This document shows positions 45,261 to 53,943 of a stretch of 64,000 nucleotides of DNA, one piece after another. The translations under genes were made by a program, and so were the position numbers. The stretch is taken from assembly GCF_000170795.1 (NCBI RefSeq), contig NZ_ABCM01000003.1, positions 310,001 through 374,000 of the forward strand, read 5' to 3'. The DNA is from Pedobacter sp. BAL39 (GTDB lineage Bacteria > Bacteroidota > Bacteroidia > Sphingobacteriales > Sphingobacteriaceae). How positions within the stretch are numbered: the stretch's first letter is position 1; each line of letters begins with the position of its first letter. Under the pieces are notes generated by a model. That model saw only the letters and a program-made list of their open reading frames with translations, had not been told where the DNA came from and did no database searches.

Positions 45261-45413
45261 ATTCTTTTTTAAGTGCTGATGGTTTTTTAACGGTAAGGAA
45301 GGCCTTTCCCTCCTCATTTATAAACTCCAAAGATAACAAAAGTGGCGGCCCAATCTGATGTTGTATCTCCTTTCCAAGTAGGTGATCTAGCTGGTAAATT
45401 CCGACAAAAATTG

Positions 45414-46115
45414 TTACAGTTCTTCTTTAATACGCTGTGCTACCGCCGTCAATAGCGCGGTGCTAATGCGTTGTTTAAAGTCTGGATTGATGTATTCAAA
45501 ACGGATAGCCCCTTTTTGATCAAGGATAAAGATGGAAGGTACTGGTAGCAGCAGCTCTTTGTTCATGCCGCCTGTAGTTTTAGGAAGCATTTCCCAGTAG
45601 CCTTCAGGTGCTTTGAAAGCGATACCAAATTGCTTCGCCAGGTTTAGGTCCGAATCAGATAGTAAGGTATAGCTCAACTTTTCCTTTGTAGTTGATTGCA
45701 TAAGGCCCTCTGGCTTGTCTGTACTGATAGCAATGAGCTGGTAACCCTGTTTTTCCAGTTCTGGAATTGCGTTTTGAAGTCCGGAGAGCTGTTTCGAGCA
45801 AAATGGACACCAGCCTCCGCGGTAGAAAATAAGGATGGTCGGCTTTGCAGCAACTTCCTTGTTAAGGTCGAAACTTTCCCCATTTGCGCCCTTCAAGGTG
45901 GCTGAGGGAATTGTTTCTCCAATCAGTAACGGACTGATGTCTTCTGGTTTTTGAGGAAATGTAAGCGACATACTTTTTATCCCCTCGTCCGCCATCTTTT
46001 TCGCGTTAATCAGGTTGCCTTGCTGTGCACTTAGTGTTGTCGAAGAGAATATACAGAGGGAAAATATCGCTGCTGATAGGCTGATCCTCACCAGCTGTTT
46101 AGTTGTTTGTTTCAT
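45414..46115 (-). CDS. Exported peroxiredoxin-like (AhpC/TSA) protein
   Basis: 233 residues: signal peptide to T-L-S-A-Q, an N-terminal extension of about 35 residues, then a thioredoxin-fold AhpC/TSA domain with the active site G-G-W-C-P-F-C (Cys103, Cys106) after I-L-I-F-Y-R. The W-C-P-F-C form is that of PRX-like2/AhpC-TSA proteins, which reduce peroxides or keep periplasmic thiols reduced. It stands alone, with about 280 bases of non-coding DNA before it. Confidence 0.85.
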   Translation of the reverse strand: MKQTTKQLVRISLSAAIFSLCIFSSTTLSAQQGNLINAKKMADEGIKSMSLTFPQKPEDISPLLIGETIPSATLKGANGESFDLNKEVAAKPTILIFYRGGWCPFCSKQLSGLQNAIPELEKQGYQLIAISTDKPEGLMQSTTKEKLSYTLLSDSDLNLAKQFGIAFKAPEGYWEMLPKTTGGMNKELLLPVPSIFILDQKGAIRFEYINPDFKQRISTALLTAVAQRIKEEL

Positions 46116-46393
46116 CGTTTTATCCAGATTTTATGTTCATTTAGAATTACGGCAGGTCTTTGCCACGAAGATTCATGTGAAATGCCGTTTTTATCGTCAA
46201 CTATTGTTTGAAATTAAGATGTAAAGATATTGGATGAACGCTCTAATATCGGTATCTGTATTTCCCGCGCTGTTGACAATGTTTCCCGAAGTTGTTTTTG
46301 CTAAAAAAATCGGTGAATCTTTGATCTGAACCAATCAAAATTGGAAGGATTAAATATGAACGTTCGGGAATACTGGAATAAGTTATAATTCAC

Positions 46394-47005
46394 TTAAGCA
46401 GCAATGCGTTGAAGGATCACCTTGCAAGGGTGATCAGAAGTAACCATCACATGGTGGCGCTTATGTAAGGGGATCTGAAAATAATCTCCTGGCCCTAATT
46501 TATTGATTTGATCTTCAACATGAATTTCACATGTTCCTTCGAGAATGAGGAAACGTTCAAATTCGTGGTCATGTGTTTCCTGAGGCGCCATATGTTCAAT
46601 CCATACTATTGCAGTAATCAGCTCTGGCGTATAACTCAATATCTTTGCAAATACATCCTGGAAGGTGTCTGGTAAGACCATATCAGGGCGATCCAGCCAG
46701 CGGCTGAAATCTTTCGCCGCGGAGCGCTCATTAAGAACTGGAGTTAACTCAGGCTGTTCCCCTGATCCTATTCTGTCCGAATAATCGACGGTAGCCATTA
46801 AAAATGGTTTGATGATAGGGTCAGGCTCGATAGCATGAAATTGTGCGTATCTCTCAAGCGCTATGCTGATTTCGTCCAGCTCCATTCTGACCTCATTATG
46901 AACTGAAGCCATTGACTCAATGAAAATAGCTTCCTCCGAATCTACTTGTCCAAGGACGTACATATCCAGTAATCCGGATGATATTAGTTCCTGCCAGTTT
47001 TGCAT
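46394..47005 (-). CDS. ChrR-like cupin protein with an anti-sigma-like N terminus
   Basis: 203 residues. The start S-S-G-L-L-D-M-Y-V-L-G-Q-V-D-S-E-E-A resembles the helical anti-sigma domain of RskA/ChrR proteins, and the C-terminal part is a cupin with H-D-H-E-F-E-R-F (His145, His147) and H-K-R-H-H (181-185). ChrR binds an ECF sigma factor and lets it go under singlet-oxygen stress, but no sigma gene is adjacent and the usual N-terminal zinc Cys residues are lacking. Two 12-bp direct repeats lie just before the gene. A redox-sensing role is plausible, not shown. Confidence 0.7.
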   Translation of the reverse strand: MQNWQELISSGLLDMYVLGQVDSEEAIFIESMASVHNEVRMELDEISIALERYAQFHAIEPDPIIKPFLMATVDYSDRIGSGEQPELTPVLNERSAAKDFSRWLDRPDMVLPDTFQDVFAKILSYTPELITAIVWIEHMAPQETHDHEFERFLILEGTCEIHVEDQINKLGPGDYFQIPLHKRHHVMVTSDHPCKVILQRIAA

Positions 47006-47022
47006 ATTAAGTGATTGATGAG

Positions 47023-47053
47023 GATAAAGTTAACTGATTCCGATAAAGTTAAC
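47023..47053 (-). repeat. Tandem 12-bp repeats GATAAAGTTAAC
   Basis: Exact copies at 47023-47034 and 47042-47053, 19 bp apart start to start, 18 bases before the ATG of the ChrR-like gene. Seen on the minus strand as GTTAACTTTATC. They could be an operator or a promoter with a repeated element. Confidence 0.5.
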
Positions 47054-47247
47054 ATTTTTTTATGTTCAGTTTTTTAATTAGAGTACCGACCTGAATGCGA
47101 AGCTCCTGAATTACCTTTTTAAACCGCAATAGCTGCTTCATAATTTGAAATGTTTACAACAACGAATGTCATCAGTAAAGTTGATGAAGCATCAGCAGGG
47201 GATAAAGCGGCCTTCGAGAGTTGTATGTCGAAATGTTTTGAAATTCT

Positions 47248-47255
47248 TAACTTTG
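47248..47255 (+). promoter_or_regulatory. -7 box of the AraC gene at 47260
   Basis: TAACTTTG fits TAnnTTTG exactly and ends four bases before the ATG. Transcription would begin at or next to the start codon, giving a leaderless message. Confidence 0.45.
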
Positions 47256-47259
47256 CAGC

Positions 47260-48138
47260 ATGGCAACGAAGATGGAACGTTCGGTTTCTGAATTTAACAA
47301 TGAGCTGAAGTTGAAAGGCTTTAACGTCTGGCAGCTGGAAAGCGATAGCAATTCTACCAAAGTTTACAGCAGAAAGGACTTTTACAAAATCTGTCTCACC
47401 ACAGGCAAGAGCATCATTCACTATGCTGATCGCAGCTTTGAAGCGGAAGGTACCGTTCTTTTCTTTGGTAATCCACATGTTCCCTACTCCTGGGAAACGC
47501 TGTCGACAACCTACGTCGGCTATACCTGTTTATTTTCTGAAGAGTTCCTGAAGGCCTCAGAACGATCTGAAAGCCTGCAGCAATCTCCATTTTTCAAGTT
47601 GGGCGGGACACCGATTCTGCGGATCGATGAAACACAACGTATGTTCCTGAATACCATGTTTCAGAAGATGATTGAGGAACATCATACAGATTATATCTTT
47701 CGGGATGAGCTGATCCGTAATTACATCAACCTGATCATTCATGAGGCATTGAAATTGCAGCCTTCTGAAAATTTTAATCAGCATAAAAATGCTTCTTCGC
47801 GCATAACGTCAGTATTTCTGGAATTGCTGGAAAGACAGTTTCCGGTAGAGAATGTAGATCGGTCTCTATCTTTAAAGACCGCTCAGGATTATGCCAGCGC
47901 GCTGTCTATTCATGTAAACTACCTCAACCGCGCTGTAAAAGAGATCACCGGCAAATCTACCACGAGCCACATCCGCGATCGGTTGATCAGCGAAGCGAAA
48001 GCCTTATTACAGCATACCGATTGGAACATTTCTGAAATTGCCTATGCACTTGGTTTTGAGTATCCCACTTATTTCAACAACTTCTTTAAAAAGACTACCG
48101 GAACAAATCCTACCGGGTTCAGAGAAGCGATGGTTTGA
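47260..48138 (+). CDS. AraC-family transcriptional regulator
   Basis: 292 residues, complete. A cupin-like sensor (Y-A-D-R-S-F-E-A-E-G-T-V-L-F-F-G-N-P) and helical linker precede the paired HTH: A-L-S-I-H-V-N-Y-L-N-R-A-V-K and I-S-E-I-A-Y-A-L-G-F-E-Y-P-T-Y-F. Its C-terminal half is closely similar to the truncated protein at 11501. It heads the acetyltransferase and cupin genes on the same strand and may control both. Confidence 0.92.
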   Translation: MATKMERSVSEFNNELKLKGFNVWQLESDSNSTKVYSRKDFYKICLTTGKSIIHYADRSFEAEGTVLFFGNPHVPYSWETLSTTYVGYTCLFSEEFLKASERSESLQQSPFFKLGGTPILRIDETQRMFLNTMFQKMIEEHHTDYIFRDELIRNYINLIIHEALKLQPSENFNQHKNASSRITSVFLELLERQFPVENVDRSLSLKTAQDYASALSIHVNYLNRAVKEITGKSTTSHIRDRLISEAKALLQHTDWNISEIAYALGFEYPTYFNNFFKKTTGTNPTGFREAMV

Positions 48139-48201
48139 AATTTATAAGGATTAGTTTGATGGTCGTAAGCTCCAAAGTCGCTGATATGCGAACTTTGTGA
48201 C

Positions 48202-48774
48202 ATGAAAGATATTTTCGAAAGACTACAGAAAGCTGAACTTGTTCGTCTTGATGATCCGGAATTTTTTAAGGTCGACGAAGTTGTCAACCGCACGCTGGCG
48301 CTAAACCCTGCACTGAATGCTGCAACGAGCGTTGCTGAGATGCGCAATGCCCTGAGCAGTATTGTCGGCTACCCGATAGATCAAAGCACGACTGTTTTTG
48401 TTCCTTTTTATACCAATTTCGGACGATCCATCCGTATCGGTAAACATGTCTTCATCAATCATGCCTGCAGCTTTTTAGATATGGGCGGGATTACCCTGGA
48501 AGACCATGTACTTATTGGTCCAAGGGTGAACCTTATAACAGAGAATCATCCTCTGGATCCTATGGAGAGAAGGGGTATGTTATGCAAACCCATCCTGATT
48601 AAACGTAATGCCTGGATTGGTGCTGGCGCTACTATATTGCCAGGGGTGACTATAGGGAAAAATGCTGTGGTTGCTGCAGGTGCGGTGGTCAGTAAGGATG
48701 TTCCTGATCACGCTGTGGTTGGAGGCATTCCTGCAAGGTTGATCAAAACTATTGATATGAACAGCGAGTTATAA
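48202..48774 (+). CDS. Sugar O-acetyltransferase, left-handed beta-helix
   Basis: 190 residues. An N-terminal helical part (about 1-55) is followed by hexapeptide repeats (F-G-R-S-I-R-I-G, A-W-I-G-A-G-A-T-I-L-P-G-V-T-I-G) and the catalytic His in T-E-N-H-P-L-D. This is the maltose/galactoside acetyltransferase (LacA/Maa/NodL) group, which moves acetyl from acetyl-CoA to sugars or related small molecules. It lies 63 bases after the AraC gene. Acetylation as detoxification is one possible use. Confidence 0.9.
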   Translation: MKDIFERLQKAELVRLDDPEFFKVDEVVNRTLALNPALNAATSVAEMRNALSSIVGYPIDQSTTVFVPFYTNFGRSIRIGKHVFINHACSFLDMGGITLEDHVLIGPRVNLITENHPLDPMERRGMLCKPILIKRNAWIGAGATILPGVTIGKNAVVAAGAVVSKDVPDHAVVGGIPARLIKTIDMNSEL

Positions 48775-48820
48775 GTATGTGATTGATGCAGCAACGATAT
48801 AGTGCTTAACTTCCTTTTGT

Positions 48821-48828
48821 TAAATTTG
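48821..48828 (+). promoter_or_regulatory. -7 box of the cupin gene
   Basis: TAAATTTG matches TAnnTTTG and lies 25 bases before the cupin ATG at 48854. It suggests that the cupin has its own transcript in addition to any read-through from the acetyltransferase gene. Confidence 0.4.
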
Positions 48829-48853
48829 ATAATGCTAATTTTAAGATGAAAAG

Positions 48854-49255
48854 ATGGAAATTACAAGGATAGGTTCCAGGTCTTCTGTGAAAGGACCTGA
48901 GGATTGGTTTACCGGATCAGTGAGGATTGACCCGCTATTTGAAGCCAATGACGCAAGGAGCGGTGCCGCGGCAAGTGTGACTTTCGATGCTGGTGCCAGA
49001 ACGGCCTGGCATACCCATCCGCTGGGACAGACCTTGATTGTAACGGCTGGATTTGGCTGGGTGCAAAGAGAGGGTGGACCCGTGGAAACCATTAGCCCAG
49101 GGGATGTAGTTTGGTTTGAGCCAAATGAAAAGCACTGGCATGGTGCAACAGCAACCACAGGCATGACCCATATTGCGATTCAGGAAAACCTGGATGGCAA
49201 AGTTGTCGATTGGATGGAGCAGGTTGCCGATCGGCAATATCAAGGGACGCTATAG
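48854..49255 (+). CDS. Cupin-domain protein (CMD-associated type), cytoplasmic
   Basis: 133 residues, a single cupin barrel with A-W-H-T-H-P-L-G-Q and K-H-W-H-G-A metal motifs. It is the third member in this window of the group found at 14630 and 18746, but without a signal peptide, so it works in the cytoplasm. Relatives include bacterial hydroxynitrile lyases of the cupin type. A strong bidirectional terminator follows at 49262. Confidence 0.85.
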   Translation: MEITRIGSRSSVKGPEDWFTGSVRIDPLFEANDARSGAAASVTFDAGARTAWHTHPLGQTLIVTAGFGWVQREGGPVETISPGDVVWFEPNEKHWHGATATTGMTHIAIQENLDGKVVDWMEQVADRQYQGTL

Positions 49256-49261
49256 ATTAAT

Positions 49262-49294
49262 AAAGCCCGGCATTTTTGCCGGGCTTTGATTTTT
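49262..49294. terminator. Bidirectional rho-independent terminator
   Basis: AAAGCCCGGCA (49262-49272), loop TTTT, then TGCCGGGCTTT (49277-49287): a perfect 11-bp stem. On the plus strand GATTTTT follows; on the minus strand the stem is followed by TTA and AT-rich DNA. It separates the convergent cupin gene and the last TlpA gene of the uptake locus. Confidence 0.85.
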
Positions 49295-50402
49295 ATTTGA
49301 TTAAAGCAGAAAGTTTTTCGGTCAGGTCTTCACCTCTCAGGTTCTTTGCAATGATCACTCCTTCAGGGTTGATCAGCAGGTTCTGAGGAACGGAGCTAAT
49401 GCCGTACATCACCGCCACTTCATTTTTCCATCCTTTCATATCACAGACATGAATCCATGGAAGGCCGTCTTTTTCTACTGCAGCTGCCCAGGCTTCCTTA
49501 CCCTGGTCTAAAGAAACGCCTACAACTTCGAAATTTTTGCTTTTCAGCGCCTGGTACGCTTTAACCAGGTTCGGATTTTCGGCCCTGCAGGGTACACACC
49601 AGCTCGCCCAGAAGTCTACCAGTACGTATTTTCCTCTTAGTGATGAAAGTGTAAAGGCTTTATCGTTGAGGTCGTTTTGTGTGAAATCTGTTGCTTTAAT
49701 ACCAGTCTGGCGTCTTTTGGCAATTTCGATTTTTTCAAGTGTCCGCTTACCAAGGTCCGAGGCTTTCAGCTCTGGAGAAAACCGGTGGTAAAGTGGTTCC
49801 ACTTTTGCCGGCTCGAACTTGCTGTCAAGGATGTGGATGTTGTAGGTATACAACCCCATAAAGGAATGCAGATGGGATTCTGCGAACTTCCATTTGATGT
49901 CCTTTATTGTTGCCACCAGCTTAACCACGCTGTCAGACGCCTTTTTCCAGGCTTCATCCTTTGGCTTTCCCCTGAAATCATCATTCAGCTGAATGATCGC
50001 ATTGGTTAAAGGTTTAGTTAGGGCATCCAGTTCACGTTCTTCCTTGTCGGATACAGATCCACTTACTGTTGCATTTTTGATAGAATCGGTGCCAACGAAT
50101 ACAATTTTTGAGTTTTCAAGGAAGAATCCGAGATCATCTCGTTGTCGTCCGGAAGCAGGATGGCTTTGTCTTTTGATGGCAATGATTGCCTGTTGTGGTG
50201 CATCCACACTTCCGGTAAATTGGAATTTGCCTCCTTTAACGGCAACGGAGTCAGTTTCTTCAAACTGACCATTCTTAAGGGTGACGAGGTATGCTTTTGC
50301 TGGTTCTTTTAGACCAGGAAGCTTACCGGAAAGGGTATAGCTTTTTTGTGCTGCTGCCAGAAACGGCAGCAGTATCAAAATTGAAAATATTGTTTTCTTC
50401 AT
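49293..50402 (-). CDS. DUF4369 plus TlpA-like thiol-disulfide oxidoreductase (last of locus)
   Basis: 369 residues: signal peptide to L-A-A-A-Q, a DUF4369 beta domain (about 20-130), a helical middle, then a TlpA/ResA thioredoxin domain with W-A-S-W-C-V-P-C (Cys269, Cys272). Such proteins reduce disulfides in the periplasm. It is a tandem paralog of the next gene upstream (35-base gap) and the final member of the sigma/FecR/SusC/SusD locus. The reason for two thioredoxins next to a SusC/D transporter is not obvious; the cargo may be a disulfide or thiol compound, or the pair may help receptor assembly. Confidence 0.88.
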   Translation of the reverse strand: MKKTIFSILILLPFLAAAQKSYTLSGKLPGLKEPAKAYLVTLKNGQFEETDSVAVKGGKFQFTGSVDAPQQAIIAIKRQSHPASGRQRDDLGFFLENSKIVFVGTDSIKNATVSGSVSDKEERELDALTKPLTNAIIQLNDDFRGKPKDEAWKKASDSVVKLVATIKDIKWKFAESHLHSFMGLYTYNIHILDSKFEPAKVEPLYHRFSPELKASDLGKRTLEKIEIAKRRQTGIKATDFTQNDLNDKAFTLSSLRGKYVLVDFWASWCVPCRAENPNLVKAYQALKSKNFEVVGVSLDQGKEAWAAAVEKDGLPWIHVCDMKGWKNEVAVMYGISSVPQNLLINPEGVIIAKNLRGEDLTEKLSALIK

Positions 50403-50437
50403 TTTTTCTGGTGTTGATTAGGATATTGGTATCAATA

Positions 50438-51574
50438 TTACATAGCAAGTAGCGTTGCCAGCTTTTTGTCCAGATCTTCACCGCGAAGGTTTCTGGCAAT
50501 GATTTTTCCGCTGGGGTCTACCAGGAAGTTGGTCGGGATGGCAGTCACGCCATACAGCACTGCCGACTTAGCCTGGAAACCGTTTAACTCGGATACTTGT
50601 GTCCATGGTAAGCCGTCTTGTTTTACTGCGCCAAGCCATGCTCGTCTGCCTTTAGTATCATCCAGGGAAACACCAAGGATGGTGAAGTTTTTGCTTTTAT
50701 ACTTATTGTAGGCGGCGAGCATGTTGGGGTTTTCGGCGCGACAAGGCTTGCACCAGGAAGCCCAGAAATCTACCAGTACATACTTTCCACGGAAATCAGA
50801 TAACTTCACCGATTTTCCAGTCGTGTCCGTTTCGGTGAAGTCCATGGCCATCATGCCAGTATTGGTCTTTTTGCCCGTTTCAATCATCCCGGCCAGTTTT
50901 TTTCCTGTATAGGAGTTTCTGAGTGTTAACGGAAAGCGGGCAAACCTGGCCGCAGCGGTATCGGGATTGAAATTATAAGCAAGTTCAACTTCCTGGAAGA
51001 TGCGCAGGGAAATATAGGAATTCAGATGGCTGTTCATAAAAAACCTGTTCACACTGTCGTATCCCACCTGCGAAGCACTCATGATTTTACCCAGAGGTTT
51101 GGTAAGCAAGGTATCTTTACGCTGCTGTGGAGTCCAGGCATTGTAAACTTTCATTATCGAGTCTGCAATTTTCCGATAAGGTTTTTGTACCATCCTGAGC
51201 GCGTTGTCATCGTCGTTGGTCACAGAACCCTTCACCACTGAGCGCCATAGGGAATCCTGGGAGCTGATGGTGATGGCTGAGTTTTCCAGGTAAAATTGGA
51301 GATACTCCTTATTGTCGTCGTTTGATCCAGTAGCTGCTGAATGTTTAACCATCAGATCTGCTAATACCGGATTGCTCAGCAGGCCCTTGAAGCTGAAATT
51401 ACCGTTGTCAATAGCCGTAGAATCTGTGACTTTGACGCCATCTTTGTTATAGCTTAAATACGCTTTTGCAGGTGCGCTAAGTGTACCAATCTTTCCTTTG
51501 ATGGTAAAACCCTTTTGGGCCATCAGACTCAGGGGGAGGCAGCAGATTGCTGCCAGAATACATTTTTTAATCAT
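50438..51574 (-). CDS. DUF4369 plus TlpA-like thiol-disulfide oxidoreductase (first copy)
   Basis: 378 residues: signal peptide ending L-S-L-M-A-Q, DUF4369 domain (F-T-I-K-G-K-I-G through about 130), a helical linker and the thioredoxin domain with W-A-S-W-C-K-P-C (Cys275, Cys278), then the cis-Pro region V-T-A-I-P-T-N-F-L. It matches its downstream paralog along the whole length, with the most divergence in the linker. It is 31 bases after the discoidin lipoprotein gene. Confidence 0.88.
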   Translation of the reverse strand: MIKKCILAAICCLPLSLMAQKGFTIKGKIGTLSAPAKAYLSYNKDGVKVTDSTAIDNGNFSFKGLLSNPVLADLMVKHSAATGSNDDNKEYLQFYLENSAITISSQDSLWRSVVKGSVTNDDDNALRMVQKPYRKIADSIMKVYNAWTPQQRKDTLLTKPLGKIMSASQVGYDSVNRFFMNSHLNSYISLRIFQEVELAYNFNPDTAAARFARFPLTLRNSYTGKKLAGMIETGKKTNTGMMAMDFTETDTTGKSVKLSDFRGKYVLVDFWASWCKPCRAENPNMLAAYNKYKSKNFTILGVSLDDTKGRRAWLGAVKQDGLPWTQVSELNGFQAKSAVLYGVTAIPTNFLVDPSGKIIARNLRGEDLDKKLATLLAM

Positions 51575-51605
51575 CTTATTTCGATTTTCGTTTTATTGTT
51601 AATGG

Positions 51606-52544
51606 TTATGGTACCAGGGCTATGCCGCTGATAAATATCGCATCGTACGCGGCGGCGTATTTTACTGCGGCAAGAGCTGTAAAACGCAGGTAGCTGGCGG
51701 TTGTAGGTCCAACAGCGATAGATTGCATATTATCGGCAATGTTGCCGGCATACGTGCCTTTGTCTGTCCAGGTTATACCATCCGTACTGGTCTCTATTTT
51801 TATAGAGGTCGGATAACCGCCCAGCGTAGGGTATCGCAATGCTGTCGGTATATAGTAATTGAGGGACAGAAAGGTCACTTCTCTATTGAAGTTTATGGTC
51901 ACCCATTGCGGCATTTGCTGCTGGATGTTGGAAGCCCAGTAGGTAGTCAGGTTGTTGGCGTCCAGTAGGGTGGTAGGCGCAAACGTGCCAGTTTGTGAGG
52001 AAAAGTCCTCGATGGTCCAGCCTGTTTTGCTCACAAACAAAGGCTTGCCGGTTTTGAACACATAGTAGATGACCCGACTCGAGGCGGCGCCTTCGGGTTT
52101 GCCATCCACAGATTTGATTACAACAGGTAATACATAAGTGCTGTATTCCGTGAGTTTTGTCTGTTGCCCGATGTTGAGCTCTGCCGATTCGGAAACTGTT
52201 GATCCTGCAGGAATGCGGGTCATCTGTTTGTGAAAAAGATAGGCACTGGTAGGTAATACCAGTGCATTTCCAAAACGGTTGCGGTATTCGGTAATCTTGG
52301 TAGTGTCCACAGCAAATTCCACCCAGTGGTCATCCGAAGATGTCGCAGCGGTCAGGTTTGCTTTCAATTCCAGTAAGATCAGGGAATCCTTCAATATGGA
52401 GACTGGCATTTCCAGTGTGTCCTTACCAGCCGCCAGCTGAAAGGTAACACTGCTTTCTGGTAAAGTTTCAGGAGCATCCTCCTTACTACATGCCGTTAAA
52501 AATACCATTAACGAGCAGAATAGGATTATTTTGGTTTTAAACAT
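51606..52544 (-). CDS. Surface lipoprotein with DUF1735 and F5/8-type C (discoidin) domains
   Basis: 312 residues. Lipobox L-T-A-C (Cys19). The N-terminal DUF1735 domain (about 30-150) contains V-T-F-Q-L-A-A-G-K-D, and the C-terminal discoidin-like domain (about 170-310) has W-T-I-E-D-F-S-S, D-A-N-N-L-T-T-Y-W, W-V-T-I-N-F and Y-L-R-F-T-A-L. Proteins of this form sit on the cell surface next to SusD and bind glycans or glycoproteins. It follows SusD by 17 bases. Confidence 0.85.
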   Translation of the reverse strand: MFKTKIILFCSLMVFLTACSKEDAPETLPESSVTFQLAAGKDTLEMPVSILKDSLILLELKANLTAATSSDDHWVEFAVDTTKITEYRNRFGNALVLPTSAYLFHKQMTRIPAGSTVSESAELNIGQQTKLTEYSTYVLPVVIKSVDGKPEGAASSRVIYYVFKTGKPLFVSKTGWTIEDFSSQTGTFAPTTLLDANNLTTYWASNIQQQMPQWVTINFNREVTFLSLNYYIPTALRYPTLGGYPTSIKIETSTDGITWTDKGTYAGNIADNMQSIAVGPTTASYLRFTALAAVKYAAAYDAIFISGIALVP

Positions 52545-52561
52545 CTTTTCTTTTTTTAAGG

Positions 52562-53932
52562 TTATGGATTCTGTGGCATGCCTGGGTTAAAGCTCATTAC
52601 CTGGAGTGGTATCTGTAAGGTATAACGATTGCTATGAGGCTCCAGGGTAGCGATGACATCACCCTGAACGTTGTACCTGTTGACGGTTCCCATTTTGTTT
52701 TCCTTATCTAAACGGCGCATGTCAAACCAGCGCAGGCCATTATAGGGCAGCTCATGACTTCTCTCCAATAGTACTTCCTGAAGAACTTCCTCCTGATCTG
52801 CTGAGCTGAAGCGTACATAGCTGGCTTTGGCAAATCTGTTTTTGCGTACATCATCCAGGTACTGAAGCGCCAGCGAAAGGTTGTTGGCACGTGCCGCAGA
52901 TTCCGCTACGATTAACTTCATTTCCTGAAAGGACGTTCCTGTGTTGGTATAAGTCAATATTGGATTGATCGCAGCTGGGAAATACGTGGTAGCCCCCCTT
53001 GTGGTAAACCGATAACCGTCTGTGCTTCTGTATAGCTGTCTGACGCGAAGATCGTTGCTCGCGAAAGAACGCATAAAATCAAGTGTAGCTGGAGCTTGAC
53101 CAATGACCATTCTTCCATAAATTACATCGGGATGGGTTCCCAGAATGTTGGTGGAAGGAAGCGCACCATTATAATCAATCATCACGGCCCTGCTATTTGT
53201 TAAAGCCATCTCTGCATTTTTCTGAGCTTCGGGATAATTTGCTGCATAAAAGTAGACCCTTGCCAGCAGGCTATAAGCCGAGGCTTTGGAGCCGCGAAAC
53301 CTGTTTGCACTGTTGTCGACGGGAAGGTCCGGAATGGCCGTATTGATGTCATTAATGATGTGTTGATAAACTTCTGCCACCGTACTTCTTGGTGGAACCT
53401 CTTGAGTGACGTCGTTTGAGGTTAAAAAAGGCACTGCCAGATCCTGGGCAGCAGTTGATGCATCATAAGGTTTGCCGTATTCATTAACCAGGTAGAAATA
53501 TTCCAGCGCACGTCCCAGCAATGCTTCTGCCTTTAAACTTCTTTTCTGGCCGTTGGTGCCCCCTGTAGCGTCATCGATACCTACGAGCACCGTGTTGAAG
53601 AGATTGATCTTCCCGTAATGATCTCCCCAGAATGCGGGGCTGACATTTAAATCGAATGCAAATTGCGGTGCCCAGGTGTAAATAAGTTCGGGCTCCAAGG
53701 CTGGAGGATTGGCGACACTGATCAAATCGACGTTATCGCCAAGATAGTTGATGATGGCGTATGGCTGGGCGACACCGTAAAAAAGGGTCTCGTCATTTAA
53801 CCATTGGTCGTAATCAGTAACTGTAGAAAGTAATTGTGTTCCCTTTGGTTTGATGTCCAGGTATTTATCACATCCGGTAAATATCAGGCAACAGAACATC
53901 AACTGAATAAGTTTGTATTTATAGTGATTCAT
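52562..53932 (-). CDS. susD-like: SusD/RagB-family surface lipoprotein
   Basis: 456 residues. Signal sequence with lipobox I-F-T-G-C (Cys21) followed by D-K-Y-L-D-I-K-P-K-G, the SusD start. TPR-like helices include A-L-L-G-R-A-L-E-Y-F-Y-L-V-N-E-Y-G-K-P-Y and A-Y-S-L-L-A-R-V-Y-F-Y-A; the C terminus has R-S-H-E-L-P-Y-N-G-L-R-W-F-D-M-R-R. It forms the lid of the SusC barrel and captures the substrate. It starts 11 bases after susC. The substrate cannot be told from sequence; no glycoside hydrolase is in the locus. Confidence 0.93.
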   Translation of the reverse strand: MNHYKYKLIQLMFCCLIFTGCDKYLDIKPKGTQLLSTVTDYDQWLNDETLFYGVAQPYAIINYLGDNVDLISVANPPALEPELIYTWAPQFAFDLNVSPAFWGDHYGKINLFNTVLVGIDDATGGTNGQKRSLKAEALLGRALEYFYLVNEYGKPYDASTAAQDLAVPFLTSNDVTQEVPPRSTVAEVYQHIINDINTAIPDLPVDNSANRFRGSKASAYSLLARVYFYAANYPEAQKNAEMALTNSRAVMIDYNGALPSTNILGTHPDVIYGRMVIGQAPATLDFMRSFASNDLRVRQLYRSTDGYRFTTRGATTYFPAAINPILTYTNTGTSFQEMKLIVAESAARANNLSLALQYLDDVRKNRFAKASYVRFSSADQEEVLQEVLLERSHELPYNGLRWFDMRRLDKENKMGTVNRYNVQGDVIATLEPHSNRYTLQIPLQVMSFNPGMPQNP

Positions 53933-53943
53933 TTGCGTACAGT

